A stretch of DNA of 64,000 nucleotides, taken from contig CACYWN010000001.1 of the NCBI GenBank assembly GCA_902778105.1, positions 155,611 through 219,610 of the forward strand, written 5' to 3'. A program made the translations under genes and the position numbers. Below are positions 9,656 through 18,392 of the stretch, piece after piece. This stretch comes from an uncultured Bacteroidia bacterium. Its GTDB lineage: Bacteria; Bacteroidota; Bacteroidia; Bacteroidales; UBA932. The notes under the pieces were generated by a model, which made no database searches, was not told the DNA's origin, and saw only the letters and a list, made by a program, of their open reading frames with translations. How positions within the stretch are numbered: position 1 is the first letter of the stretch; each line of letters starts with the position of its first letter.

Positions 9656-11908
9656 ATGAAGAAACTGTTTGTCCTCGCAGCCGGCGCCCTGCTTGCCGTC
9701 GCCTGCAACTCGACCCAGTCCCCGCAGGACCGGCTTACCGCCCATGACAAGGAAATCGACGCCATGATCGCCCAGATGACCTTGGAAGAGAAGGTGGAGA
9801 TGCTCCATTCCAAGACCAACATGTCCTCCGCCGGCGTAGAGCGCCTGGGCATCGCCGACATGAACTATGCCGACGGTCCCTTCGGCATCCGCGAGGAAGG
9901 CGTGCCGAACGGGTTCCAGTCCGCCGGCTGGACGCTGGACTCCGCCACCTACTTCCCGACCGGATCGGCCCTGGCGGCCACCTGGTCCAAGGAAATGGCA
10001 TACCTCTATGGCACCGGAATGGGCAAGGAAGCCCGCCTCCGGGGCAAGGACGTGATCCTGGGTCCTGCTGTGAACATCCAACGCCTGCCTGTGGGCGGCC
10101 GTACCTATGAGTACCTGAGTGAGGACCCGATCCTGTCCGCTGCCCTGGCCCTGGGCTATACGGAAGGTGTCCAGGATGAAGGAACGGCCGTGTGTATCAA
10201 GCACTTCGCCGTGAACAACCAGGAAACCAACCGCGGCAGCGTGGATGCGCAGGTCGATGAGCGCACGCTCCGGGAGATCTACCTCAAGCCCTTCGAACGC
10301 GCCATCATTGAAGGCGGTGCCATGAGCGTGATGCCGGCCTACAACAAGGTAAACGGCGACTACTGCTCCGAGAACGAACACCTGCTGAACGAAATCCTCC
10401 GCGGCGAGTGGGGCTTCAAGGGCTTCACGGTCTCCGACTGGGGCGGCACGCACAGCACCATCGGCGCCATGCTCCACGGTCTGAACGTCCAGATGACAGG
10501 TTCCAATTACCTGGGTCAGCCGGTCATCGACTCCATCGCCACAGGCGCCCTCACCGAGGACCTGGTCAATGAAAAAGTCAAGCAGATCCTTCGCGTTCGC
10601 TACGCCATCAAGGCCGTTCCGGACGATGTCGCCAACACGGTGATGACCTCCCAGCCGGAGAGCCAGAAAATCGCCCTCCAGGTGGCTGAGAAATCCATCG
10701 TTCTCCTCAAGAACGAGGGTGTCCTCCCGATTGCGAAGGACGTGAAGAAGATCGCCGTCATCGGCCAGAACGCCGTCCTGAAGACCCAGAGCGGCGGAAT
10801 GGGTGCCGGCGTGAAGGCTCTCTATGAGGTTACCCCGCTCGAAGGCATCTGCAAGCGCGCCGGTGAAAATGTCGAAGTCACCTATGCCCCCGGTTACAAG
10901 AACTTCCCGGGCCGCCGCTGGGGACCTGCGCCTGCCGTACCGAACCCGCTGGAAGCCGCCGCCATCGACGAGCCGGCCGATCCCGCCCTCTGCGCAGAGG
11001 CTGTCGCCCTCGCCAAGGACGCCGACCTGGTGATTTTCTTCGGCGGTACCAACAAGAGCATCGAGACCGAAGGTTCCGACCGCAAGGACATCAACCTCCC
11101 GACCGGTCAGAACGAGGTCGTCGCCGCCCTGCACGAGGCCAATCCGAACCTCGTGACTGTCCTCATCTCCGGTGGTCCCACCGACCTGCGCCAGCTGGAG
11201 CCCGTCTCCCCGGCCATTGTCCAGGGCTGGTGGAACGGCACCGAAGGCGGTACGGCCCTTGCCGAAGTCCTCTTTGGCGACATCGCTCCTTCCGGCAAGC
11301 TTCCGTTCACTTTCCCGATGCAGCTGGAAGACTCGCCGGCCTACGCGATGGGCAATTTCCCGGACCCGAACGCCGGCGGCGACCTGTTCACCCTGATGTA
11401 CCGCCAGGATGTCCTGAACATGACTCCGGCCGAGCGCCAGGCCTTCCTTGATTCCCTGCCGAAGCCCGTATCCAAATACACCGAAGGCTCCCTGGTGGGC
11501 TACCGCTGGTATGACACCAAGAACGTGAAGCCGATGTTCGCCTTCGGCCACGGTCTCTCCTATGTCGACTTCGAATACGGCGCTATGCAGGCTTCCGTGA
11601 AGAAGGATGTCGTCAAGGTAACCTTCACCCTTGCGAACAAGGGCGGAATGGCTGCCGACGAAGTTGTCCAACTCTATGTCGCCCGACCGGAGGCCACCGT
11701 CGAGTGGCCGGTGAAGGAACTCAAGGCCTTCGACCGCGTGCCCCTCGCTGCCGGTGAGACCAAGACCGTCACCCTGGAGATTCCTGTGAAGGACCTCCGC
11801 TACTGGAATGTCGACAAGAACGCCTGGGACCTGGAGCACGGCAAGCTCGTCCTCCTGCTCGGCGCCGCCTCCGACGATATCCGTCAGCAGGCCGAAGTGA
11901 CCATCTAA
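9656..11908 (+). CDS. GH3 family exo-glycosidase, lipoprotein
   Basis: A glycoside hydrolase family 3 enzyme that releases terminal beta-linked sugars (beta-glucosidase or beta-xylosidase type; the sugar cannot be told from sequence). A lipobox (LLAVAC) suggests envelope anchoring. The N-terminal barrel has the substrate-binding KHFAVNNQETNR and the nucleophile Asp in GFTVSDWGG; then come the alpha/beta sandwich domain (SIVLLKNEGVLPI, GGTNKSIETEG) and a C-terminal fibronectin III-like domain (GMAADEVVQLYV). Length (750) is normal. It sits between esterase genes with gaps of only three and four bases, so removal of side-chain esters and cleavage of the freed end are probably coupled. Confidence 0.93.
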   Translation: MKKLFVLAAGALLAVACNSTQSPQDRLTAHDKEIDAMIAQMTLEEKVEMLHSKTNMSSAGVERLGIADMNYADGPFGIREEGVPNGFQSAGWTLDSATYFPTGSALAATWSKEMAYLYGTGMGKEARLRGKDVILGPAVNIQRLPVGGRTYEYLSEDPILSAALALGYTEGVQDEGTAVCIKHFAVNNQETNRGSVDAQVDERTLREIYLKPFERAIIEGGAMSVMPAYNKVNGDYCSENEHLLNEILRGEWGFKGFTVSDWGGTHSTIGAMLHGLNVQMTGSNYLGQPVIDSIATGALTEDLVNEKVKQILRVRYAIKAVPDDVANTVMTSQPESQKIALQVAEKSIVLLKNEGVLPIAKDVKKIAVIGQNAVLKTQSGGMGAGVKALYEVTPLEGICKRAGENVEVTYAPGYKNFPGRRWGPAPAVPNPLEAAAIDEPADPALCAEAVALAKDADLVIFFGGTNKSIETEGSDRKDINLPTGQNEVVAALHEANPNLVTVLISGGPTDLRQLEPVSPAIVQGWWNGTEGGTALAEVLFGDIAPSGKLPFTFPMQLEDSPAYAMGNFPDPNAGGDLFTLMYRQDVLNMTPAERQAFLDSLPKPVSKYTEGSLVGYRWYDTKNVKPMFAFGHGLSYVDFEYGAMQASVKKDVVKVTFTLANKGGMAADEVVQLYVARPEATVEWPVKELKAFDRVPLAAGETKTVTLEIPVKDLRYWNVDKNAWDLEHGKLVLLLGAASDDIRQQAEVTI

Positions 11909-11912
11909 GCAT

Positions 11913-13193
11913 ATGCGCAAGTACATGATGCTCGGGGCCGCCCTGCTCGCCGTAGCGTGCGGCCCCAAACCTTCCGCCCAGGTGGAGAAGGTCGACCTGT
12001 TCACCGCCGTCGGCGACTACGGCATGGTCGCGGACGCCATCGAAATCACCGTCTCCAACCCCCGTTCGCTGAAGGGTTTGACAGCTGCCGATTTCGATCT
12101 CGTGAACAACGTCTCCGGCGCGTTCATCGACGCTGCGACCGGCCAGGCGCCCGTCGAGTTCGAGGATGACGGCCTCGTCCTTACGCGGCCGAAAAAGAAC
12201 GTCCTCCGCATCGAGGCCACGCCTTTCAACAAGGCGGGCAAGGCGGAAGGGTGGTTCAAGCGCATTCCCTGGGAACTGCATTGCACCGCGGACTCCCTGC
12301 TGAACGTCACGCTGGACAAGGTGACGGAAGAGCATATCGCCATTCTGGACGACTGTGAGAAGGGTTCCTTTACGTTTGGCGGTCTTACGCGGGAGTATAT
12401 GCTGCATCTCCCGAAGGACGCCTCCGGAAACGTGATTCCGAACGCACCCCTGCTGGTCTGGCAGATCGGAGGCGGCGAATACGACAAAGACCTGATGACC
12501 GTAGCGACGGCGAACCGCTGCCTGGTTTCCCTGCCGACAGAGGGTGTGCCCTGTGCCACGCTGGTCTTCGCCATCGCCAACCCGAACTATCATTACAGCG
12601 CTTCGCTGCATCCCGAAAAGATTGAACTCATCGACCGGAACAACGCCCTCCAGATGGCCTTCATCGACCAGCTCATCGCGGACGGGAAGGTCGACGGCAA
12701 CCGTCTTTTCTGTGCCGGCGCTTCCAGCGGCGGCGGTTGCACCATGCGCTTCATGATGCAGTTCGCGGGCCGTTTCAAGGCTGCCATCCCCTGCTGCGCG
12801 ATGGATCCGATCGTTCCCATCCACCAGGTGGAGGAGAAGTATCCCGGACAGTTCACTGACGACGTGGAAAAGGTCTGGCGCAGCGATGCATCCGTCTACA
12901 GATGGGATGGTACCGACATGGTCCTTTCACCGATGGATACCGCCGCTTTCACGAAGCTTCCCATGTACTTCGTCCACGCCGAGACCGACCGTACCTGCAA
13001 GGTCGCCAGCACCTACGCCTATTCCGAGGCCCGCAAACGCATGGGTGCAAAGGACGACAAGGTCCTCATCTATTCCGACGAAGACCTTGTCCGCTGGGGT
13101 GTCGCCCCGATGATGGCCCATTTCTCCTGGGTACCGCTCCTGGATGACTATTCAGAAGGCAGTCCGATGGACTGGCTGGTAAAGCAACTGTAA
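11913..13193 (+). CDS. Alpha/beta hydrolase lipoprotein with N-terminal Ig-like region
   Basis: A probable esterase or peptidase-like hydrolase, lipobox LLAVACG. The first 130 or so residues look like an Ig-type beta domain (SNPRSLKGLTAADFDL). The hydrolase part contains LLVWQIGGGEYDK (oxyanion side), CAGASSGGGCTM with the likely nucleophile Ser, VHAETDRTC with a likely acid, and MMAHFSW with a likely His. It is the last plus-strand gene of the locus and is followed by a hairpin terminator. The family seems to be the large prolyl-oligopeptidase/PHB-depolymerase-like group of Bacteroidota esterases; the exact substrate is unknown. Confidence 0.78.
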   Translation: MRKYMMLGAALLAVACGPKPSAQVEKVDLFTAVGDYGMVADAIEITVSNPRSLKGLTAADFDLVNNVSGAFIDAATGQAPVEFEDDGLVLTRPKKNVLRIEATPFNKAGKAEGWFKRIPWELHCTADSLLNVTLDKVTEEHIAILDDCEKGSFTFGGLTREYMLHLPKDASGNVIPNAPLLVWQIGGGEYDKDLMTVATANRCLVSLPTEGVPCATLVFAIANPNYHYSASLHPEKIELIDRNNALQMAFIDQLIADGKVDGNRLFCAGASSGGGCTMRFMMQFAGRFKAAIPCCAMDPIVPIHQVEEKYPGQFTDDVEKVWRSDASVYRWDGTDMVLSPMDTAAFTKLPMYFVHAETDRTCKVASTYAYSEARKRMGAKDDKVLIYSDEDLVRWGVAPMMAHFSWVPLLDDYSEGSPMDWLVKQL

Positions 13194-13237
13194 AAACCTG
13201 ACAGAAAAACAATTAAACGCAGAGAGTCAGATAATCC

Positions 13238-13345
13238 CGTCGAATGGAAACGGCTGATATGCAAATAATTAACGAAATGTGCCTAGGTAAAATAGCCTAG
13301 GCACATTTGTGTAAGTGATTGTTTGATAATCATTTCCATTCGACG
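13238..13345. repeat. Outer 13-bp inverted repeat around a terminator
   Basis: CGTCGAATGGAAA at 13238-13250 is repeated in perfect inverted form at 13333-13345, enclosing the hairpin at 13275-13308. On the minus strand the right arm lies in an open stretch (13330-13404) whose translation ends DLGTGVEWK and looks like a protein C-terminus without a start, so the arm may be a relic of a lost esterase gene. Confidence 0.6.
13275..13308. terminator. Bidirectional hairpin between convergent genes
   Basis: A perfect 13-bp stem (AAATGTGCCTAGG / CCTAGGCACATTT) with an 8-base loop lies between the convergent hydrolase genes. A-rich and T-rich flanks fit termination in both directions, although no long T-run follows. 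Confidence 0.75.
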
Positions 13346-13415
13346 CCCGTGCCGAGGTCCTTCAGGTGCTTTTCAAATAATCTGTTGTCGGAAGGTCTCA
13401 GGGTGTCTTGTCGGC

Positions 13416-14774
13416 TCAGTGGACATCGAATTCCTGCTTGTACGGCTTGTCGTGCTTGTAGGCCTCCCAGCCGGGATTCCCTTCGCGGCAGAATGCGGTC
13501 CAGGCATCCAGCATCTCTTCCGAGAGCCGGTAGTCGCCTTCGGTGAAGGGGCGCCAGCTGTGGGAGAGGGTGCCGAACATATACCAAAGTTCGGCGGAAT
13601 GGAAAGCCCCTTGGTCGGAATCGGGATGCGCGTCGTCGCAGGGAAGTTCGCGGAGGAACTCGTACTCATAGACCGGGAATCCCAGGGAGTCACGGATGGC
13701 GCAAAAACGGTCCACGGGGCCGCCTGCAAGTCCGCCCATATCGTCCTTGGTATAACCGATCATCACAGGGACCGGAGCCATCGTCCCGCCATACAACGCC
13801 TCGTCGAAGGTCTGGGTAAGGACCTTCCCGTCGATGTGGGGAGCCATCCGGATTCCGCGGTTTCCGGCGGCGGCATACTTGTCGGCCGCCGAAAGGATCT
13901 CTGCTGCGGGCGCACTTCTCATCGCGGCGAGATCAGGATAGCCCGCGAAGTCCATCAGCTCCTTGCCTTGCAGGTCGTAGAAATCCTGGGAGACAAGCTC
14001 CGTCGGGGACAGAAGCCGCAGGCCGACTCCACCGCCGCTTTGGATGATGGCGCCGGCAAAAAGGTCGCGGGAGAGGGGCGAGGTGAGCAGGTTTTTCACG
14101 CTCATCGCTCCGGCGCTCTGGCCGAAGATGGTAATCCGGTCCGGATCTCCGCCGAATGCGGCGATGTTGTCATGGACCCAACGGAGTGCGGCGATCTGGT
14201 CCATCGTCCCATAGTTGCCGGACTGGCCTTGTTCGGCGGTCAGTTCAGGATGGGAGAGAAAACCGAAGGTCCCGAGCCGGTAGTTGATGGTAACGAGGAT
14301 TACACCCCTTTCGGCCCATTTGTCGCCGTCCATCGAGACCTCGAAGCCATATCCGTTTACATATCCCCCGCCGTGGATCCACATCGCCACGGGGAGTTTC
14401 GCATCGGTTTTGCCGACCGTCGCGGAAGGGGCCCACACGTTCAGGTACAGGCAGTCCTCGTTCTGGTCAGGCGTCCCTTCCCAATAGAATTCGTCGTAAT
14501 AGAAGGTGCCGGGAGGAGCGCCCGGCTGCCAGGCGATGTCACTGAAGTGGTCGCAGACACGGACTCCTTCCCATGCCGGGACCGGCTGGGGTGCGGCCCA
14601 CCGGAGTTCGCCTACCGGTGGAGCAGCATACGGAATACCCTTGAAGACAAGGACTTCCGGATTTTCGGAAGGGACGCCTTGGACCTGTCCTCCTTCGATG
14701 GTCAGGACGGGATTCCTGGCAGTACAGGCGGCCAAGGACAGCAAGGCGACCAGGAGGAAGCGTTGCGGTTTCAT
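13416..14774 (-). CDS. Type B carboxylesterase, lipoprotein
   Basis: A second type B carboxylesterase, lipoprotein by its lipobox (LLSLAAC). It contains HGGGYVNGYGF (oxyanion hole), the elbow FGQSAGAMS with the nucleophile Ser, and GAFHSAELWYMFG with the catalytic His. The ATG at 14774 was chosen because the signal peptide begins there; a start 30 bases upstream would add residues ahead of it. At 452 residues it is compact for the family, with a short segment after GYTKDDM. The next esterase gene lies seven bases upstream, so the two form a minus-strand operon facing the SusCD operon. Confidence 0.88.
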   Translation of the reverse strand: MKPQRFLLVALLSLAACTARNPVLTIEGGQVQGVPSENPEVLVFKGIPYAAPPVGELRWAAPQPVPAWEGVRVCDHFSDIAWQPGAPPGTFYYDEFYWEGTPDQNEDCLYLNVWAPSATVGKTDAKLPVAMWIHGGGYVNGYGFEVSMDGDKWAERGVILVTINYRLGTFGFLSHPELTAEQGQSGNYGTMDQIAALRWVHDNIAAFGGDPDRITIFGQSAGAMSVKNLLTSPLSRDLFAGAIIQSGGGVGLRLLSPTELVSQDFYDLQGKELMDFAGYPDLAAMRSAPAAEILSAADKYAAAGNRGIRMAPHIDGKVLTQTFDEALYGGTMAPVPVMIGYTKDDMGGLAGGPVDRFCAIRDSLGFPVYEYEFLRELPCDDAHPDSDQGAFHSAELWYMFGTLSHSWRPFTEGDYRLSEEMLDAWTAFCREGNPGWEAYKHDKPYKQEFDVH

Positions 14775-14781
14775 AAGGGGG

Positions 14782-15921
14782 CTACTTGAACAGTTTCGGG
14801 GCAAAGGTGTTCAGATACAGTCTCCAGTTGGCCCAGGTGTGGCCGCCTTCGGAAACGAAGTACTCGTGTTTGAAGTTCTGCTCGTCCAGCTTGGCGTGCA
14901 TGTCTTCAGCCCGCTGGAACAGGAAATCGGTGTTGCCGCAAGCGAGGAAGTACAGTTTCACACCGGCTTTCTTGAGCGTGGCAAGCTGCTCGGGAGTCGC
15001 GTCACCGGCTGCGGAGAGCGGGCAGATGTAGTCGAAAAGTTCCGGATAGAGAACGGAGGCAGAGATGGTATGGCCACCGCCCATCGACAGACCGGCGATC
15101 GCGCGGGAAGCCGGTTTCGGGATGGCCCGGAAGTTCTTCTCGATGAAGGGGACGATTTCGGTGCAGAGACTGTTCACATAGGCATTGCGGAACTGTTCGG
15201 AGCGCCAGTCAATCTGCTTTTCCGGAATGCCCAGGGTGCGGGCTGCCTGCTGACCGGGATTGCCGTTGGGCATGACGACGATCATCGGCTCGGCCAGGCC
15301 CTTCTCGATGAGGTTGTCCAGGATCTGGGCGGTACGGCCCATGGAAATCCAGGCTTCCTCGTCACCGCCGGCGCCGTGCAGGAGGTACAGAACCGGATAT
15401 TTCTTCTTGGGATTGGCCTCGTAGCCATACGGGGTGTAGACCGTCAGGCGGCGGGCATATCCGAGGATCTTGCTGTCATACCAAGGGTGGCTGACGGTTC
15501 CGTGCTGAGTGGCCTCACCATAGTTCTCGGTCCGCTTGCCGGGAACGATGAGCATCGGAAGATAGCGGGTGCCGTCGCGCTGGACATACACGTTCTGCGG
15601 GTCGTTCACGGCCACGCCGTCCACCACGAAGTTATACGTGTAGATTTCCGGCTCGGGAAGGGGAATCTTCACTTCCCAGACATTGTTCTCGCCGCGCTGC
15701 ATGTCGATGGTGCCGCCGTAAGGGTTGGGCATCCAGGAGCCGCTGAGCTTGACGATGGTGGCATAGTCGGCCTTCAGGCGGAAGGTGACGCTGTCGTTCT
15801 GGATCTCGGGGGAGATGACGGGACGCTGGCGGCCTCCGAAGTTGAAGTTGGCCAGTTCCTGGGCATGGAGCGATCCGGCTATCGCGAGGCTCGCTGCAAC
15901 AAGGGTAAGGATTCTTTTCAT
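14782..15921 (-). CDS. Two-domain secreted esterase, paralogue of 8438-9652
   Basis: A secreted esterase with signal peptide (cleavage near SLHAQ), an N-terminal E-set/CBM48-like domain (PEIQNDSVTFRLKADYATIV) and a C-terminal esterase domain with YLLHGAGGDEEAW, the nucleophile elbow IAGLSMGGGHT, an ACGNTDF acid region and EGGHTWANWR. It has the same architecture as the plus-strand protein at 8438-9652 and probably removes a related acyl substituent. The ATG at 15921 gives a standard signal peptide. A near-consensus -7 box (TATCTTTC, 15948-15955 on the minus strand) is upstream. Confidence 0.87.
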   Translation of the reverse strand: MKRILTLVAASLAIAGSLHAQELANFNFGGRQRPVISPEIQNDSVTFRLKADYATIVKLSGSWMPNPYGGTIDMQRGENNVWEVKIPLPEPEIYTYNFVVDGVAVNDPQNVYVQRDGTRYLPMLIVPGKRTENYGEATQHGTVSHPWYDSKILGYARRLTVYTPYGYEANPKKKYPVLYLLHGAGGDEEAWISMGRTAQILDNLIEKGLAEPMIVVMPNGNPGQQAARTLGIPEKQIDWRSEQFRNAYVNSLCTEIVPFIEKNFRAIPKPASRAIAGLSMGGGHTISASVLYPELFDYICPLSAAGDATPEQLATLKKAGVKLYFLACGNTDFLFQRAEDMHAKLDEQNFKHEYFVSEGGHTWANWRLYLNTFAPKLFK

Positions 15922-16002
15922 TATGATGTGGTTTTGGTTTCCCTTCGGAAAGATACGGATTCTGCCCGGATTTGCCAAACGGAATGGCCAATCAGATAAA
16001 TT

Positions 16003-16034
16003 TTTGACAGTCAAGCGAAAAAAACGTATTTTTG
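16003..16034 (+). promoter_or_regulatory. Promoter with -33 and -7 elements
   Basis: TTTG at 16003-16006 and TATTTTTG at 16027-16034 are 20 bases apart, the usual spacing of the Bacteroidota -33/-7 promoter. The ATG of the serine hydrolase gene starts at 16056. Confidence 0.7.
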
Positions 16035-16055
16035 CCTCGTAACAAACCCCTTGAT

Positions 16056-17117
16056 ATGAAACGGATTGCCTTCTTTTTCGCCGCCTTGTTCGTCCTCTCC
16101 TGCACCGATCCTGCCGGCCCGCTTCCGCGGGGCCGGGCCTCTGCCGCCCTGGACGAAGCCTTCGCCTCCTATCTCCAGGCCGTCTCCGACAGCACCGAGG
16201 ACCTGCACAGCGTCATGGTTCTCCAGCACGGGAAGATCCTGGAGGAAAAGTTCTTCGTCCCCGACACGGCCCACATCCTCAATTCCGTGTCCAAGACATT
16301 CACGTCCACGGCCGTGGGTTTCGCCATCTCGGAAGGCTTGCTGTCGCTGGATGACAAGATTGTGGACCTGTTCCCCGAGAGTGTTCCGGAGAATGCTTCC
16401 GACACGCTGAAACGCGTTACCGTCCGGCATCTTCTCACGATGAATTCCGGTCATGGGACCGACCCTACCGGCGCTACGCGCAGGGGAGACGGAGACTGGA
16501 TCAGGGGCTTCATGGAGTGGCCCTTGGAATATGAGCCGGGCACGTGTTACTGTTACAACAGCCTGGCTACCTATGTCCTCTCCGCCGCTGTGCAGAAGGT
16601 CACGGGACAGAAAGTCGTCGACTATCTGGACACCCGCCTGTGGCAGCCGCTTGGCATCGGGAAGCCGAAATGGCTGGAGAGCCCGGCCGGTATCAACACC
16701 GGCGGTTGGGGCCTCTACCTGAAGACGGAAGACCTGGCCAGGATGGGGCTTTGCCTCCTGGGCGGCGGCAAATTCGCCGGCAAGCAGGTCATCCCTGCCG
16801 GCTGGGTGGCCGAAATGTCCGCCAAGCAGGTTACCTGCGTGAATGCCGGGATGAACGAACGGCAGCTTCAGGAAATCCAGTCCAATCCGGAGCACCCCGC
16901 CTATGCGGCCTATCAGCCGGAAAACAATGACTGGATACAGGGATACGGCTATCAGATGTGGCGGTGCCGCCACGGAGCTTTCCGTGCTGACGGTGCCAAC
17001 GGCCAGTACATCATCGTCATTCCCGACAAGGATGCCGTGGTCGTGACGACCGCCCACATCCGCAACATGCAGCAGGAACTGAACCTGATCTGGGATCACA
17101 TTCTGCCTGCCCTGTAG
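16056..17117 (+). CDS. Class C beta-lactamase-like serine hydrolase, lipoprotein
   Basis: A serine hydrolase of the class C beta-lactamase / D-aminopeptidase fold, lipobox FVLSC. The SxxK nucleophile motif is SVSK in NSVSKTFTS, followed by a YxN-type motif (YCYNSLATY). Such proteins in glycan loci often act as esterases, and true beta-lactamase activity is not implied. It has its own promoter and lies beside, not within, the esterase operons. At 353 residues the length is normal. The ATG at 16056 begins the signal segment; an in-frame TTG further upstream overlaps the -7 box and is unlikely. Confidence 0.8.
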   Translation: MKRIAFFFAALFVLSCTDPAGPLPRGRASAALDEAFASYLQAVSDSTEDLHSVMVLQHGKILEEKFFVPDTAHILNSVSKTFTSTAVGFAISEGLLSLDDKIVDLFPESVPENASDTLKRVTVRHLLTMNSGHGTDPTGATRRGDGDWIRGFMEWPLEYEPGTCYCYNSLATYVLSAAVQKVTGQKVVDYLDTRLWQPLGIGKPKWLESPAGINTGGWGLYLKTEDLARMGLCLLGGGKFAGKQVIPAGWVAEMSAKQVTCVNAGMNERQLQEIQSNPEHPAYAAYQPENNDWIQGYGYQMWRCRHGAFRADGANGQYIIVIPDKDAVVVTTAHIRNMQQELNLIWDHILPAL

Positions 17118-17123
17118 TTTCCC

Positions 17124-17354
17124 TTACGGCCGGATGCCGTACAGATAACCCAGAAGGGCCATTTTGCCCCGCATGGTTTCACGCGGGGTAAACTCTCCGT
17201 TTACCCAGAAATACCGCTGGTTGAAGAAGGATTCCTGACGCGGCCAGCCTCCGGTGTTCCAATCGGGGTAGCAGTAGGCCAGGATGACACGGGCATCTCC
17301 GCCGTTGTGACCGGGAGACCAGGTTTCAGTACCGTTGAAGGGAGTCTTATTCAT
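17124..17354 (-). CDS. Small unknown protein or gene remnant
   Basis: A 76-residue frame starting eight bases after the stop of the upstream gene on the minus strand. It is rich in aromatic residues and Gly (ILAYCYPDWNTGGWPRQ, RYFWVNGEFTPRE) and ends LLGYLYGIRP. The composition looks like a folded protein, but there is no signal peptide and no family I recognise. It could be the C-terminal remnant of a larger gene placed next to its neighbour by a deletion. Tight spacing suggests co-transcription with the coiled-coil protein gene. Confidence 0.45.
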   Translation of the reverse strand: MNKTPFNGTETWSPGHNGGDARVILAYCYPDWNTGGWPRQESFFNQRYFWVNGEFTPRETMRGKMALLGYLYGIRP

Positions 17355-17362
17355 AAGGGAAA

Positions 17363-18391
17363 CTAGGCTTCGTCCAGCAGCCGTACGCCGGCCTGTTCGC
17401 CGATGGCCTGCGTCCTGTTCATCACCGTGGTGAGCATGAGCATGTTGGCTGCGATTTCCTGGACAGTCCGGTCCGTGCTGGCCTTGAGGGAGTACCAGTT
17501 CATGTCGCGGTGCTCCTCGATGGAGTCGACGAAATCCACGCGTTCCGCGAAACGCCCCTTGATGCTCTCGTGCAAGGCTTCGGTGTATTGGCTGCACAAG
17601 GCGGCAACCTCTTGCTCCATCCCGGTTTTCACCTCCACGGCCCGGGCCCGACGGTACTGCTCCTTCAGGAGGTCGTATTCCTTGTCCTGCCGGATTTCCG
17701 TCTTGTCGCCGGAAATCTTCAGGATTTCCACGCGGTCGATGTCCCCGTGCTCCGGCTCCAGTTCGCTGGAGATGTCATGCAGTTTCTCGAAGCGGGCGCC
17801 GTAGAAGATGACCTTTTCGCCGTCGAAGGCGTACATCATCTTCCGGAAGTCGATGCCCAGCGACACCTTATAGTAGAACTTGTGGATATACAGGATCTTG
17901 CGGATGCTGGCTTCCTTGAGCATGCTGTCTTCGAGGATGCTCTCGAAGAACTTCCGGTCGGGGATGTTGAACTGTTCCCGGTCCAGCGCATCGACTTCTT
18001 CCTCCTTGACCACATACCCTTGCTTCGCATACTCCATCTGTTCCACCTTGAAGGTATAGTCGATCTGGGCGGGGAGGGAGACGGTCTGGTCCTTCGTGTC
18101 CAGTTTGTCGGTCAGACGCCGGTTCTCCTGTTCCAGGCTTTCCACCTTCCGCTCCAGTTCGCGGTCTTTCTCCAGTTTGGCGATCAGTTCCTGCTGACGC
18201 TCCAGCAGGTCCGCCTGCAGCCAGTCGTTGATGGGCTTGAAGGCCAGGAAGGTCAGGATGAGGGTGATTGCATTGGAAAGGACGATGGCCATCCCGGACA
18301 CCAGGCGCGGGACCAGCAGGAAAACGGCCACATTGACGCCGACCAGCAGGAAGCAGCCGGCGATCCAGAGGGTATTCTTGATCTTTTTCAT
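17363..18391 (-). CDS. Membrane-anchored coiled-coil protein of unknown function
   Basis: A 342-residue protein with two hydrophobic segments near the N-terminus (about residues 8-28 and 30-50), a charged coiled coil (about 57-97; ELERKVESLEQENRRL) and a soluble C-terminal domain. The middle region (YYKVSLGIDFRKMMYAF) slightly resembles DUF4230 membrane proteins, but I am not sure. No catalytic motif is visible. The flavodoxin-like gene ends upstream with only one base between, so it is the second gene of a minus-strand operon. Confidence 0.65.
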   Translation of the reverse strand: MKKIKNTLWIAGCFLLVGVNVAVFLLVPRLVSGMAIVLSNAITLILTFLAFKPINDWLQADLLERQQELIAKLEKDRELERKVESLEQENRRLTDKLDTKDQTVSLPAQIDYTFKVEQMEYAKQGYVVKEEEVDALDREQFNIPDRKFFESILEDSMLKEASIRKILYIHKFYYKVSLGIDFRKMMYAFDGEKVIFYGARFEKLHDISSELEPEHGDIDRVEILKISGDKTEIRQDKEYDLLKEQYRRARAVEVKTGMEQEVAALCSQYTEALHESIKGRFAERVDFVDSIEEHRDMNWYSLKASTDRTVQEIAANMLMLTTVMNRTQAIGEQAGVRLLDEA

Positions 18392-18392
18392 C

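Noticed and set aside
13251-13332. Possible invertible promoter between 13-bp inverted repeats
   Set aside because: The segment holds a terminator hairpin and lies between convergent genes, with no gene to switch and no recombinase nearby.
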